Source: Spirochaetia bacterium
GTDB taxonomy: Bacteria > Spirochaetota > Spirochaetia > Treponematales > Breznakiellaceae
Direction: 5' to 3'
Length of the DNA stretch: 28,879 nt
NCBI GenBank assembly: GCA_025997755.1
Contig: BNVA01000007.1
Location: 1-28,879, forward strand
Every line of letters starts with the position of its first letter. The stretch's first letter is position 1. Under the pieces are notes generated by a model. The model ran no database searches, was not told the DNA's origin, and saw nothing but the letters and a program-made list of their open reading frames with translations. The translations under genes were made by a program, and so were the position numbers. Below, in pieces: positions 7,069-15,574 of this stretch.

Positions 7069-7947
7069 ATGAAGGGTATCATTTTAGCGGGAGGGTCTGG
7101 AACACGGCTCTATCCCATTACACGAGCCGTTTCAAAGCAGATACTGCCGCTTTACGATAAACCTATGATCTACTACCCGCTTTCCGTGCTTATGCTTGCC
7201 GGTATTCAGGATGTGCTGATTATTTCAACGCCGCGCGACCTTCCGGTTTTTAAGGAATTGTTCGGAAACGGCGCGTTTATCGGGATGAATTTTTCGTATA
7301 AGGTTCAGGAGACGCCGCGCGGTCTTGCCGATGCTTTTATACTGGGCGCGGATTTTATCGGGAACGATTCATGCGCTCTGGTGTTAGGCGACAATATTTT
7401 TTACGGCAGCGGTTTTAGCTCGGTGCTGACAAACGCGCGTAAACAAGTTGAACATAACAAAGGTGCGGTAATATTCGGCTACTATGTAAAAGATCCAAGC
7501 GCTTACGGTGTTGTAGAATTTGATAAAACAGGAAAAGCAGTTTCAATCGAAGAAAAACCAAAAAATCCTAAATCAAACTATGCCGTTCCCGGTCTTTATT
7601 TTTATGATAATGATGTAGCGGCAATATCGAAAAATATAAAACCCTCGGCACGGGGTGAAATTGAAATAACAACAGTGAACGAAACCTATCTTAACAATGG
7701 TTTGTTGAGCGTACAAATTATGGGACGCGGTGTTGCGTGGCTTGATACTGGAACCTACGACAGTCTTTTGGAAGCATCAAATTTTGTGGCTACCATACAA
7801 AAACGGCAGGGATTGTTTATATCCTGCATAGAGGAAATTGCGTATAACAACAAATGGATCACAAAAAAAGAACTTTTGTCATTGGCGGATACTTACAAAA
7901 CAAATTACGGCGATTACTTAAAGTTTATCGCAGAGAATAAAGATTAA
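7069..7947 (+). CDS. rfbA: Glucose-1-phosphate thymidylyltransferase RfbA/RmlA
   Basis: Makes dTDP-glucose from glucose-1-phosphate and dTTP, the first step of dTDP-L-rhamnose synthesis. 292 residues, full length. The nucleotidyltransferase signature [11 protein letters not shown] is at residues 8-18, followed by [28 protein letters not shown] holds the metal-binding Asp, and [12 protein letters not shown] and [16 protein letters not shown] are typical RmlA motifs. ATG 7069 lies only 4 bases after the iolD stop, so any ribosome binding site lies inside the iolD end; a longer frame inside iolD has no homology. The tight join suggests cotranscription with iolBD, an unusual pairing of a catabolic and a cell-surface pathway. 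Confidence 0.95.
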   Translation: MKGIILAGGSGTRLYPITRAVSKQILPLYDKPMIYYPLSVLMLAGIQDVLIISTPRDLPVFKELFGNGAFIGMNFSYKVQETPRGLADAFILGADFIGNDSCALVLGDNIFYGSGFSSVLTNARKQVEHNKGAVIFGYYVKDPSAYGVVEFDKTGKAVSIEEKPKNPKSNYAVPGLYFYDNDVAAISKNIKPSARGEIEITTVNETYLNNGLLSVQIMGRGVAWLDTGTYDSLLEASNFVATIQKRQGLFISCIEEIAYNNKWITKKELLSLADTYKTNYGDYLKFIAENKD

Positions 7948-7966
7948 AAGCACCGGACGGTGAGAC

Positions 7967-8518
7967 ATGCCTTTTACGTTTACAAAATGCCCTATTGACG
8001 GATTATATGAGATTACGCCGAAAGTTTTCGGCGACATACGCGGATATTTTTTTGAATGTTATTCCGAGCGTGATTTTTTCGATGCGGGGCTTACGGAGCG
8101 TTTTGTTCAGGATAATCAGTCCCGATCAAAGCGGGGTGTTCTGCGGGGGCTGCATTTTCAAAGGGAACATCCTCAAGGGAAACTTGTCCGTGCTATCGAA
8201 GGTGAGGTATTTGATGTCGCTGTGGATATACGGCAAGGCTCCCCGACATTCGGCAAATGGCATGGCGTTGTTCTATCCGGCGAAAAACAAAATCAGTTTT
8301 ATGTACCCAGACACTTTGCTCACGGCTTTCTTGTTCTGTCCGAAACTGCGGTGTTTGCCTACAAGTGTACCGATTTTTATCATCCTGAATACGAGGCGGG
8401 AATTGTATACAACGATCCTAATATTGCGATAGATTGGCCTAAAGTAGACGGCGGATACTTGATTTTAGAAAGAGATAAGAATTGGGGACGGTTAGATATA
8501 AAAGGAATGAGCGGATGA
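7967..8518 (+). CDS. rfbC: dTDP-4-dehydrorhamnose 3,5-epimerase RfbC/RmlC
   Basis: Cupin-fold epimerase acting on dTDP-4-dehydro-6-deoxyglucose. 183 residues, standard length. The catalytic His is H63 in VLRGLHFQ; DVAVDIRQGSPTFGKW and VPRHFAHGFLVLSE are hallmark motifs of the family. GGTGAGA (7959-7965) precedes the ATG closely. Its end overlaps rfbD by 4 bases (ATGA), so the two are coupled. RmlB (dehydratase), which acts between RfbA and this enzyme, is not found here and must be encoded elsewhere. Confidence 0.95.
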   Translation: MPFTFTKCPIDGLYEITPKVFGDIRGYFFECYSERDFFDAGLTERFVQDNQSRSKRGVLRGLHFQREHPQGKLVRAIEGEVFDVAVDIRQGSPTFGKWHGVVLSGEKQNQFYVPRHFAHGFLVLSETAVFAYKCTDFYHPEYEAGIVYNDPNIAIDWPKVDGGYLILERDKNWGRLDIKGMSG

Positions 8519-9396
8519 TTTGGATAGTCGGCTGTAATGGAATGTTGGGAAAGGAATTGAAAGATATCTTTGATAAAAACAGCATTTCCCATATTGAAAG
8601 CGGGCGGGAAGTTGATATAACAAATTACGATGCGCTGCTCTCGTTTGCGGAAAAACAAAAAGAAATCAAAAGCCAATATATAAGTTTTATAGTAAATTGC
8701 GCCGCTTACACTGCCGTAGATAAGGCGGAAGACGACATAGATGCCTGCCGTATGTTAAATGCCGCGGGGGCGGGAAACATAGCCAAGGCTGCTAAAACGT
8801 TAAACGCAATGTTGATTCATATATCAACCGACTATGTATTTGACGGCAGATCAAATAAACCGTACAAGGAAGATGATCCTAAAAATCCAACCGGCGTGTA
8901 CGGAGCGGCAAAATTTGAGGGCGAGAATGCGGTTTTGAATAATTGCCCGGATTCTTACATCATAAGAACAGCGTGGCTCTACGGCCGCTACGGTAAAAAT
9001 TTTGTACAAACTATGGTTGCGTTAATGAACAGCCGGACTGAAATTAACGTTGTAAATGACCAAAAAGGCTGTCCTACTTGGACACAAGACCTGTGCGGCG
9101 CTATAGTTTCAATTATCCAAAATAAGCCGGATTTTGGAGTATATCATTATACAAATGAAGATGTATGTACATGGTTTGAATTTGCCGCCGCCATATACAA
9201 GGCTGGCAGGGAGTTTGGTATTATAAAAAATCAATGTTTAGTTAAACCGTGTACAAGTGCTGAGTATCCTTCAAAAGTTACACGTCCGGCCTATTCTGTC
9301 CTTGATAAAACAAAAATTAAAGCGGCGCTGAACATACAAATACCGGGCTGGAAGGAAAGTTTGCTCGAATATTTAAAACAGGTTTCTAATGAATAG
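8515..9396 (+). CDS. rfbD: dTDP-4-dehydrorhamnose reductase RfbD/RmlD
   Basis: NAD(P)H-dependent short-chain-dehydrogenase-type enzyme giving dTDP-L-rhamnose. With ATG 8515 (inside the rfbC stop) the protein has 293 residues, the family norm. Rossmann motif GCNGMLG at residues 6-12, NCAAYTAVDKAE after the third strand, STDYVFDG, and catalytic Y129-x3-K133 in VYGAAKFEGE. The upstream in-frame ATG at 8482 would only add sequence overlapping rfbC. The product feeds the RgpF-type protein encoded immediately downstream, which overlaps by 8 bases. Confidence 0.95.
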   Translation: MIWIVGCNGMLGKELKDIFDKNSISHIESGREVDITNYDALLSFAEKQKEIKSQYISFIVNCAAYTAVDKAEDDIDACRMLNAAGAGNIAKAAKTLNAMLIHISTDYVFDGRSNKPYKEDDPKNPTGVYGAAKFEGENAVLNNCPDSYIIRTAWLYGRYGKNFVQTMVALMNSRTEINVVNDQKGCPTWTQDLCGAIVSIIQNKPDFGVYHYTNEDVCTWFEFAAAIYKAGREFGIIKNQCLVKPCTSAEYPSKVTRPAYSVLDKTKIKAALNIQIPGWKESLLEYLKQVSNE

Positions 9397-10864
9397 AGTT
9401 CTTTTTTTTTATCATTGCAATGACAATGAAGAATTACCGGAATATGCTGATTATCTTTTACAACATATAAAGTACATCTACAAAGAAGTAATTGTTATCC
9501 CGAAAAATAATCTTAGAGAAACCCTGCTTGGAGTAGATTTAAAACACTTATCCGGTTTTGATAACATAACGCTTATGTCCGGCGGATGTTTTGGTCCCAT
9601 TTCTAATTTGGAAACGCTTTATTTAAAAATGGAAAATGACAAGGCGGATTTTTGGAATCTGCATGGACGGATCACAAAAAAAGAGGCATACCGCGAACAC
9701 GATATGCTCTGCCTTAGTAACAAGGTTGTCGTATCTAAAGAATTTATAAAATTATTAAAAAAGCTTACGGTAAAAGGTGCCGTGTCAACAGGTAATGTTC
9801 AACCGGATTTAGAGGCTCCGCTGCTTACTATACGCTCTTTTTATAATTTTATTTATCCAAAATATTTACTGGAGAACATACAACAAAAATCAGGCTACCC
9901 TGCGGATTTAATAAAAGATTATTTCCGCTCTGTATATGGTCCCGATTTTTCAATACTCATCGAAGAAAAAAAAATTGCGGCAAACGAAGATACTTGTAAT
10001 CTAAGCGGTGTTTTAAAAATAGCCATTCACATTCACATTCACTATTTAGATGTATTTGAAAGCTATGCCGAAATTCTTGATAAAATGAAATTACATTTTG
10101 ATCTTTTTCTTACAACAAATACAATCGAAAAGAAATCGGCGATAGAAGAATATTTAAAAGGACATGCTGTAGGCGAAAGGGTAAAAGAAATCGTTATTAC
10201 GGAAAACAAAGGCAGGGATATTTTACCATGGCTTAAAATTGCCGGTAAAATCAATTCCTACGATGTTGCGTGTCATTTTCACACAAAAAAATCACGTTTT
10301 GTAAATGAATGGATAGGAAAGTCATGGCAGCATGACATGCTCAATCTGCTTGTAAAGCCTATGTATACGATTATTAAAACATTTGAAGAAAACAAAGAAA
10401 TAGGCATAATCATTCCCGATATACCAAGTATATATAATTGCAGAACGTACACGACATATTTTCGTACGCTTGGAGAAATACAAGACAAAAAAATTATGAA
10501 TACGCTGTGGAAAAGAATGGGGTGTAAAAAAAAGATAAATTTTGATCATTATAATTCCATGGTTTTTGCTTATGGAAATATGTTTTGGTACCGTCCTGCG
10601 GCTTTAAAGCCGCTGTTGGGTCTTGAACTGGGCAGTAATGATATTCCGGATGAACCTGTTAAAAATGACGGCACAATTCTTCATGCTATTGAACGCCTGC
10701 CGGTTTATACGGCTTGGAATGAAGGTTTTGATTTTAGAATAATGACAAACCCGAACAGAGCATCCGGTATCGAAACGAGCATAACAGTATCACAAAATTT
10801 AAACTTAGGGTCGTGGCGGTACTTTCAGGCTTTAAAATTGGCTGTAAAAAAACTAATTTCTTAA
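9389..10864 (+). CDS. Rhamnan synthesis protein F (RgpF) family glycosyltransferase-like protein
   Basis: 491 residues of the RgpF family, proteins involved in building rhamnose-containing cell-surface polysaccharides. Two RgpF-like stretches are visible: residues 1-150 (LFFYHCND, then ITLMSGGCFGPI, then ADFWNLHG), and a second from about residue 205 (IHIHIHYLDVFESYAEIL, FDLFLTTN, then ENKGRDILPWL at 272-282, ACHFHTKKS, and IGIIIPD). No signal peptide or membrane helix is evident, so it probably acts at the inner face of the membrane. It follows rfbACD in the same operon, so a rhamnosyl-transfer role is reasonable but the exact linkage is unknown. Its stop overlaps the stop of the - strand gene that follows. 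Confidence 0.85.
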   Translation: MNRVLFFYHCNDNEELPEYADYLLQHIKYIYKEVIVIPKNNLRETLLGVDLKHLSGFDNITLMSGGCFGPISNLETLYLKMENDKADFWNLHGRITKKEAYREHDMLCLSNKVVVSKEFIKLLKKLTVKGAVSTGNVQPDLEAPLLTIRSFYNFIYPKYLLENIQQKSGYPADLIKDYFRSVYGPDFSILIEEKKIAANEDTCNLSGVLKIAIHIHIHYLDVFESYAEILDKMKLHFDLFLTTNTIEKKSAIEEYLKGHAVGERVKEIVITENKGRDILPWLKIAGKINSYDVACHFHTKKSRFVNEWIGKSWQHDMLNLLVKPMYTIIKTFEENKEIGIIIPDIPSIYNCRTYTTYFRTLGEIQDKKIMNTLWKRMGCKKKINFDHYNSMVFAYGNMFWYRPAALKPLLGLELGSNDIPDEPVKNDGTILHAIERLPVYTAWNEGFDFRIMTNPNRASGIETSITVSQNLNLGSWRYFQALKLAVKKLIS

Positions 10865-11448
10865 ATCGGCTGCCCTTCCCAAACGCCTTGAACCATAGGA
10901 ACATTGCCTGCGGCAAGCCCTTTTTTTCTTGATTCAACAAGGCAGGAAAGCTCAAACAGCATATTTTTGTCAACCTGTTCGGCTATGGGATAAACATAGC
11001 GTACCGTTTCTTCCGTGTAACGGCGGACGAATTCGGGATTGTTTACAAAACCTAACGAGATCATATTGGATATGCGGTCTGCCGATTTTAGCACTTTTGC
11101 CTGCCGTGTACCTTTTTCAAGAATCCGCGTAAGGAACTCGACCTTTGTCTCGCCGTCCCTCTTGGTTACCTCCATAACAAGTCCGTATACGGCAGGACTG
11201 TCGTAATCAACCGATAATAGCTGATTACGGTTAAAATCCGGGACATCTTCCAGAAGATCGTGGACTATTGACGCCTTTAGCAGAACCGGTTCTATGTAGC
11301 CGTAGTCTATGAGTATAGTCATTGTGTCTAATTGATGGCGGAACATATTGCCGCCGCCCTCCCGCGATTTTCCTATTAACGTTGTGGCAAGCTGCATATA
11401 GGGTGCAAGAAATATTTCTTTTAGCAGCCACATTTTTTCATTGGTCAT
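10861..11448 (-). CDS. Small HD-domain phosphohydrolase, RelA/SpoT hydrolase-like
   Basis: 195 residues with the metal-dependent HD pattern of the RelA/SpoT hydrolase domain: H38 in MFRHQLDTM, H63-D64 with ELL-type continuation HDLLEDVP (E67, D68), VTKRDGE where SpoT has VTK, and KSADRISNM (D124, N128), matching the KLADRLHNM motif. There is no synthetase, TGS or ACT domain, so it looks like a stand-alone hydrolase comparable to small alarmone hydrolases; the substrate (ppGpp or another nucleotide) is not proven. No Shine-Dalgarno precedes the ATG. It is divergent from rho and shares its 164-base promoter region; its stop overlaps that of the rgpF gene by 2 bases, so no room remains for a terminator. 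Confidence 0.75.
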   Translation of the reverse strand: MTNEKMWLLKEIFLAPYMQLATTLIGKSREGGGNMFRHQLDTMTILIDYGYIEPVLLKASIVHDLLEDVPDFNRNQLLSVDYDSPAVYGLVMEVTKRDGETKVEFLTRILEKGTRQAKVLKSADRISNMISLGFVNNPEFVRRYTEETVRYVYPIAEQVDKNMLFELSCLVESRKKGLAAGNVPMVQGVWEGQPI

Positions 11449-11457
11449 ACAATGCTA

Positions 11458-11486
11458 ACTTTATCTAGTTGACATTTTTTTTACAA
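11458..11486 (-). promoter_or_regulatory. Candidate promoter of the HD hydrolase gene
   Basis: Reading the - strand: TTGTAA (11486-11481), 17-base spacer, TAAAGT (11463-11458), then 9 bases to the ATG. The predicted transcript would have a leader of only a few bases, consistent with the missing Shine-Dalgarno. It interlocks with the rho promoter on the other strand. Confidence 0.45.
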
Positions 11487-11497
11487 GATATTAGACT
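11469..11497 (+). promoter_or_regulatory. Candidate promoter of rho
   Basis: TTGACA (11469-11474), 17-base T-rich spacer, TAGACT (11492-11497). The -35 is consensus and the -10 matches 4 of 6. It would leave a leader of about 110 bases before rho, room for the transcriptional autoregulation known for rho in other bacteria; I see no clear structure in that leader. Confidence 0.55.
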
Positions 11498-11612
11498 TAT
11501 TAAAGTAAGCCCTCTAATTCCCTTTCAGATGAAAATTTATAATGAGATTGCAACAGGATTTATAAGTGAATAATAACTCTAGAAAATATATTTTAACTAC
11601 GGAGATTAGTTT

Positions 11613-13409
11613 ATGGTAAGAAAAGCCCGAAAAGCGGAAGCTGCTGAGGATACTGCGCAGGAACAGAGCTTGTTTGAAAATTCAGGCGGTATTGATACCG
11701 CGCAGGTAGATGAAATTACTGTAGTCGGTGAGGAGCAGGAATCTTATGGCGGAGAGCTTGAAACTGTCTCTTATGAGGGCTTGAGCGAAAGCCCGCAGGA
11801 TTTTCAGCCGGAAAACTCCGGTGAACGTCATGGTAAGGTGGTGGTAAGGGCAAAACCGCGCATTGCCGCGCGTGAAAGGCAGGAATACGACGGAGATGAT
11901 ACAAGGCGGGCGCGTCCGCGTAAGTCTTTTGACCGCAAGGATACATCACATCGCGGAACTTATGCGGGCACCAGTTACGGCGCTCTTGCAAACGGCAACC
12001 ACTCAAACAATTTGAGTAGCCTTTCTTCGATTTCCTATCCTACGGGCCCCTTGCCGGCATTGCCGAAAAATCTGCCGTCTATGCCCGACCTTTACGGTAA
12101 GCCGGAGCCGCGCGAAGATGACGACGGCAAGCCCCGCCTTACTATAAATGAGCTTTCACGCCTCAATATGATGGATTTGCGTGAGCTTGCGGTCTGTTAC
12201 GGCATATCCCACGAAGATTTAGTTTCACTCAAAAAGCAGGAACTCATACTCATTTTGTTAAAAGCCCATACGGATCGCGGGGGTATAATCTATGCCTATG
12301 GCTCGCTTGAAATTCTGCCCGACGGCTATGGATTTTTACGAAGCCCGCAGAATTCCTACCTGCCCGGGCCCGATGATATTTACATAAGCCCAAGTCAGAT
12401 ACGCCTTTTTGCCCTAAAAACCGGCGACACGGTTTCGGGACAGATACGCGGCCCCAAAGAGGGCGAGCGTTTTTTCGCAATACTGCGAGTGGAAACGGTA
12501 AACTTTGATGAGCCGCAGGTGGCTCAAAACCGTATTCCATTCGACAACCTAACCCCCCTCTACCCAAATCAAAAATTGAATTTGGAAACGGTAACGGAAG
12601 ATGTTTCGGCACGTATAATCAATCTTTTCTGTCCCATAGGCAAGGGACAGCGGTCTATCATTGTGGCTCCTCCCCGCACCGGTAAAACCATAATGATGCA
12701 GAAGATCGCGAATGCCATCACACAAAACCACCCGGAAGTCTATCTCATAGTCCTGCTGATAGATGAGCGGCCCGAAGAAGTTACCGATATGGAGAGAACC
12801 GTCCGCGCCGAGGTAGTTTCGTCAACATTTGATGAGCAGGCGTCGCGCCACGTTGCCGTTACCGAAATGGCGCTTGAAAAAGCAAAACGCCTTGTCGAAC
12901 ATAAGCGGGATGTAGTCATACTATTAGATTCGATAACACGCCTTGCCCGTGCCTATAACCAGACAGTACCTACCTCCGGCAAGATACTTTCAGGCGGTGT
13001 TGATTCAAATGCCCTGCATAAGCCCAAACGTTTTTTCGGTGCGGCGCGTAATATTGAGGAAGGCGGCAGCCTTACGATAATCTCGACCGCTCTCGTTGAA
13101 ACCGGCAGCCGCATGGACGAGGTTATTTTTGAGGAATTCAAAGGTACCGGCAATATGGAGATCAATTTAGACAGACGCATTTCCGACCGCCGCCTGTTTC
13201 CGGCAATCAACATAAAGAAGTCCGGCACACGCAAAGAGGAACTTTTGCTTACCGAAAAAGAAATGCAGCGTATGTGGATTTTGCGTAAATTTATCAACCC
13301 CATGGATGATATTGAGATTATTGAACTGCTAATTGACAAAATGAAGAAAAGCAAGAATAATGAATCATTCTTGAACTCAATGAATACCGGAACAGCTGGT
13401 ATGGACTAA
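11613..13409 (+). CDS. rho: Transcription termination factor Rho with long N-terminal extension
   Basis: RNA-dependent hexameric ATPase that ends transcription at Rho-dependent sites. 598 residues against about 420 in E. coli; the excess is at the N-terminus, where residues 1-172 are low-complexity, mixed charge (acidic first, then an Arg/Lys-rich part near 85-115, then Ser/Asn/Pro-rich). The Rho helical N-domain begins at [17 protein letters not shown] (177 onward), followed by the cold-shock-like RNA-binding domain ([17 protein letters not shown]). The P-loop is APPRTGKT (352-359), with Arg where E. coli has Lys in APPKAGKT; the Walker B Asp is D439 in [27 protein letters not shown] is the Q/R-loop region. 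CGGAG (11600-11604) precedes the ATG. rpmE follows 29 bases later, a pairing common in bacteria. Confidence 0.97.
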   Translation: MVRKARKAEAAEDTAQEQSLFENSGGIDTAQVDEITVVGEEQESYGGELETVSYEGLSESPQDFQPENSGERHGKVVVRAKPRIAARERQEYDGDDTRRARPRKSFDRKDTSHRGTYAGTSYGALANGNHSNNLSSLSSISYPTGPLPALPKNLPSMPDLYGKPEPREDDDGKPRLTINELSRLNMMDLRELAVCYGISHEDLVSLKKQELILILLKAHTDRGGIIYAYGSLEILPDGYGFLRSPQNSYLPGPDDIYISPSQIRLFALKTGDTVSGQIRGPKEGERFFAILRVETVNFDEPQVAQNRIPFDNLTPLYPNQKLNLETVTEDVSARIINLFCPIGKGQRSIIVAPPRTGKTIMMQKIANAITQNHPEVYLIVLLIDERPEEVTDMERTVRAEVVSSTFDEQASRHVAVTEMALEKAKRLVEHKRDVVILLDSITRLARAYNQTVPTSGKILSGGVDSNALHKPKRFFGAARNIEEGGSLTIISTALVETGSRMDEVIFEEFKGTGNMEINLDRRISDRRLFPAINIKKSGTRKEELLLTEKEMQRMWILRKFINPMDDIEIIELLIDKMKKSKNNESFLNSMNTGTAGMD

Positions 13410-13438
13410 GATTGGACAACAAGAATCAGGAGATATAA

Positions 13439-13642
13439 ATGAGAGAAGGTATTCACCCTAAATATGAGCTTACTACAATCACCTGCGCATGCGGTAATGT
13501 AATTGAAACACGCTCTACGGCAAAAGATATAAAAATTGAAATTTGTTCCGTCTGCCATCCGTTTTTTACCGGTAAACAAAAGCTGGTTGATACTGCCGGC
13601 CGCATAGAGCGTTTCCGCAAAAAGTACAATATCAAAGAATAG
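13439..13642 (+). CDS. rpmE: 50S ribosomal protein L31, zinc-binding type
   Basis: 67 residues, with the four-Cys zinc site CAC (C16, C18) and CSVC (C36, C39), then [24 protein letters not shown], the classic L31 signature. It binds the large ribosomal subunit near the central protuberance. CAGGAG (13428-13433) gives a good ribosome binding site. Presumably cotranscribed with rho. Confidence 0.97.
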   Translation: MREGIHPKYELTTITCACGNVIETRSTAKDIKIEICSVCHPFFTGKQKLVDTAGRIERFRKKYNIKE

Positions 13643-13729
13643 ACGTATTAGTAATTATTATTATTCTTAACTTCAGCCAAAAAGCCGTTACAGCCATTCT
13701 TAATCACTAATCCTTATGTTTGCCAAGCA

Positions 13730-13759
13730 TTGCACCCGTCCCGCGCTTTATGATAAAAT
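13730..13759 (+). promoter_or_regulatory. Candidate extended -10 promoter of cdaA
   Basis: TTGCAC (13730-13735), 18-base spacer, TAAAAT (13754-13759) with TG one base before it, an extended -10. It lies inside the longest open frame of cdaA and ends 5 bases before the in-frame GTG 13765, supporting that GTG as the real, leaderless or near-leaderless start. Confidence 0.45.
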
Positions 13760-13764
13760 GCTTT

Positions 13765-14643
13765 GTGGATGCGCTGAATTTCTTTAAAAACTTTTATGAT
13801 GCCTTTAGACCTTTTTTGGATATTGCTATCCTTTCGTTTCTACTCTACAAATCTTATGATCTTCTTGTAAAAGCGCAGGGTGAACAGCTTGTTAAAGGCG
13901 CCGGCTTGCTGGCGCTGGTTTTTGCGATTGCCTTTGTTTGTCAACTGGATACGCTTCAATGGATTTTAAAGGCATTGCTGCCCGGTCTTGTTACCGCTGT
14001 GGCTATAGTTTTTCAGCCTGAGTTACGCAAAATAATCATAAGGCTGGGTATTACGGAAATATTCCGTCCCGACAATAAGCCCCGGCTTGGACAGTTAGAG
14101 GCTGTAGTAACGGCGGCGGAAATCCTCTCGGAACAGCGGCGCGGTATGCTCGTCGTTTTTCCCCGCAGAACAAATATCAAAAACATTATCGAAACCGGAA
14201 CCAGAATAAACGGTGAAATATCATCAACATTGATCGTTACGGTATTTCAATTCGACGGCCCTCTTCATGACGGCGCTATGGTCATTCAAAACGGACATAT
14301 AACGGCAGCCGGTTGTTTTTTGCCGCTTTCCGAGCAGCAGGACATTAAAAAAAGTTTCGGGACACGGCACCGCGCCTCGCTTGGTATGAGCGAACAATCC
14401 GACGCGGTTGTTTTGGTTGTTTCCGAGGAGACCGGCGCTATCTCCATAGCCTACGAGGGGCAGCTTTACTACGATCTTTCGCCGGCCGAAATTCAGCAAA
14501 AACTGCGTACCTTGTTGGATCGTGGGACAAGGGAAAACGCCGCTTCCGGTTCAAAAACCGATACGGATACCGCAGAAAATCCCGCGCCGGAAGCCACCGC
14601 CGATACGGCTGATAAAAAAGAGGATACCATAATTGGACATTAA
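13765..14643 (+). CDS. cdaA: Diadenylate cyclase CdaA
   Basis: Makes cyclic-di-AMP from two ATP at the membrane. Hydrophobic helices cover about residues 17-33, 41-57 and 62-80, then the DisA_N (DAC) domain with the two signature motifs HDGAMVI (DGA 169-171) and TRHRASLGMSE (RHR 201-203). The last 45 residues are a disordered acidic Ala/Thr tail. The frame is open from TTG 13720, but neither that TTG nor ATG 13750 has a ribosome binding site; GTG 13765 gives an N-terminus comparable in length to known CdaA and sits just past a good -10 box. Start uncertain. The gene overlaps ybbR by 11 bases, the conserved cdaA-cdaR pair. Confidence 0.93.
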   Translation: MDALNFFKNFYDAFRPFLDIAILSFLLYKSYDLLVKAQGEQLVKGAGLLALVFAIAFVCQLDTLQWILKALLPGLVTAVAIVFQPELRKIIIRLGITEIFRPDNKPRLGQLEAVVTAAEILSEQRRGMLVVFPRRTNIKNIIETGTRINGEISSTLIVTVFQFDGPLHDGAMVIQNGHITAAGCFLPLSEQQDIKKSFGTRHRASLGMSEQSDAVVLVVSEETGAISIAYEGQLYYDLSPAEIQQKLRTLLDRGTRENAASGSKTDTDTAENPAPEATADTADKKEDTIIGH

Positions 14644-15574
14644 AAAAATTATAGAAAAGGTATCGCAGAATTGGCCTGCAAAAGTCATCTCTCTGGTTTT
14701 GGCTATCTTTCTGTTTGAGTTTCATCACATAGACGCTTCGTCCGAAAAAACGCTTAACAAAAAATTGACAATACATAACAGTCAGGAGTTGACACTGGCA
14801 AAACAGATCGGCCTTCAAAATATAAAGTTGACGGTATCCGGAAACAAAGAAGATGTTGATAGTTCTACGGAAGATGATTTTGAAGTGTTTATCGATCTTG
14901 AAGAATACAAAACCATAGGGCATCAAAGTGCCCGTGTTCAGTTGTTAAAAACAGGGAATGCGCAGGGCATAAGCATCAACCTTGATCCTAAAGTTATTGA
15001 GATTGAGCTTGACAGGATCAAAAGAAAGTCGCTTCCTGTTATTCCAAAAATAGAAGGACAGGCGGCAAAAGGCTATTCTATTGTTTCGGAGCACATAACG
15101 CCCAGCCATGTTATTGTACAGGGACCTGAAAGTTTAGTTGATAAAATAAGTTCCCTTGATACAGAACCTATCGATCTTGAAGGAAGCAGGGTTGATATTT
15201 ATAAAGTTGTAACAATAGTAACGCCGGAACCTCTTATTGTGCTGGTGGGCAGTTCGCAGGCTGCGTTTAACGCAGTAATAGGAAGCGTCAATACCGCTAC
15301 ACGCCAATTTGGTAATTTAATTATAAACGCCGTGAATATTCCAAACGGCTTTTCCGTTGAGCTTGACGTAAAGACGGTTACGGTAACTCTTGACGGAATA
15401 GAATCGGAATTATCCGAAATTCTTTTGGATGGGAATTTTTTAACGGTTGATTGTTCGGGAATTAATGACGAAGGTGAGTACGATCTGCCGGTTAGTATAA
15501 TGCTGCCGGACTCGGTAAAACTTGTTTCAGTATTTCCGGAAACAGTATCTGTGGAAATCAAAAAGGTAAACTAA
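14633..15574 (+). CDS. ybbR: YbbR-domain protein, CdaA regulator (CdaR-like)
   Basis: 313 residues. A short cytoplasmic N-terminus and one membrane helix (about 14-30, WPAKVISLVLAIFLF) are followed by extracytoplasmic YbbR repeats, seen as recurring blocks such as VIEIELDRIKRKSLPV, HVIVQGPESLVDKIS and VTVTLDGIESEL. In Firmicutes the equivalent protein binds CdaA and modulates cyclic-di-AMP production. Start TTG 14633 is supported by AGAGG at 14619-14623 and by the overlap with the cdaA end. The next gene starts on the last base of its stop (TAATG). Confidence 0.88.
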   Translation: MDIKKIIEKVSQNWPAKVISLVLAIFLFEFHHIDASSEKTLNKKLTIHNSQELTLAKQIGLQNIKLTVSGNKEDVDSSTEDDFEVFIDLEEYKTIGHQSARVQLLKTGNAQGISINLDPKVIEIELDRIKRKSLPVIPKIEGQAAKGYSIVSEHITPSHVIVQGPESLVDKISSLDTEPIDLEGSRVDIYKVVTIVTPEPLIVLVGSSQAAFNAVIGSVNTATRQFGNLIINAVNIPNGFSVELDVKTVTVTLDGIESELSEILLDGNFLTVDCSGINDEGEYDLPVSIMLPDSVKLVSVFPETVSVEIKKVN

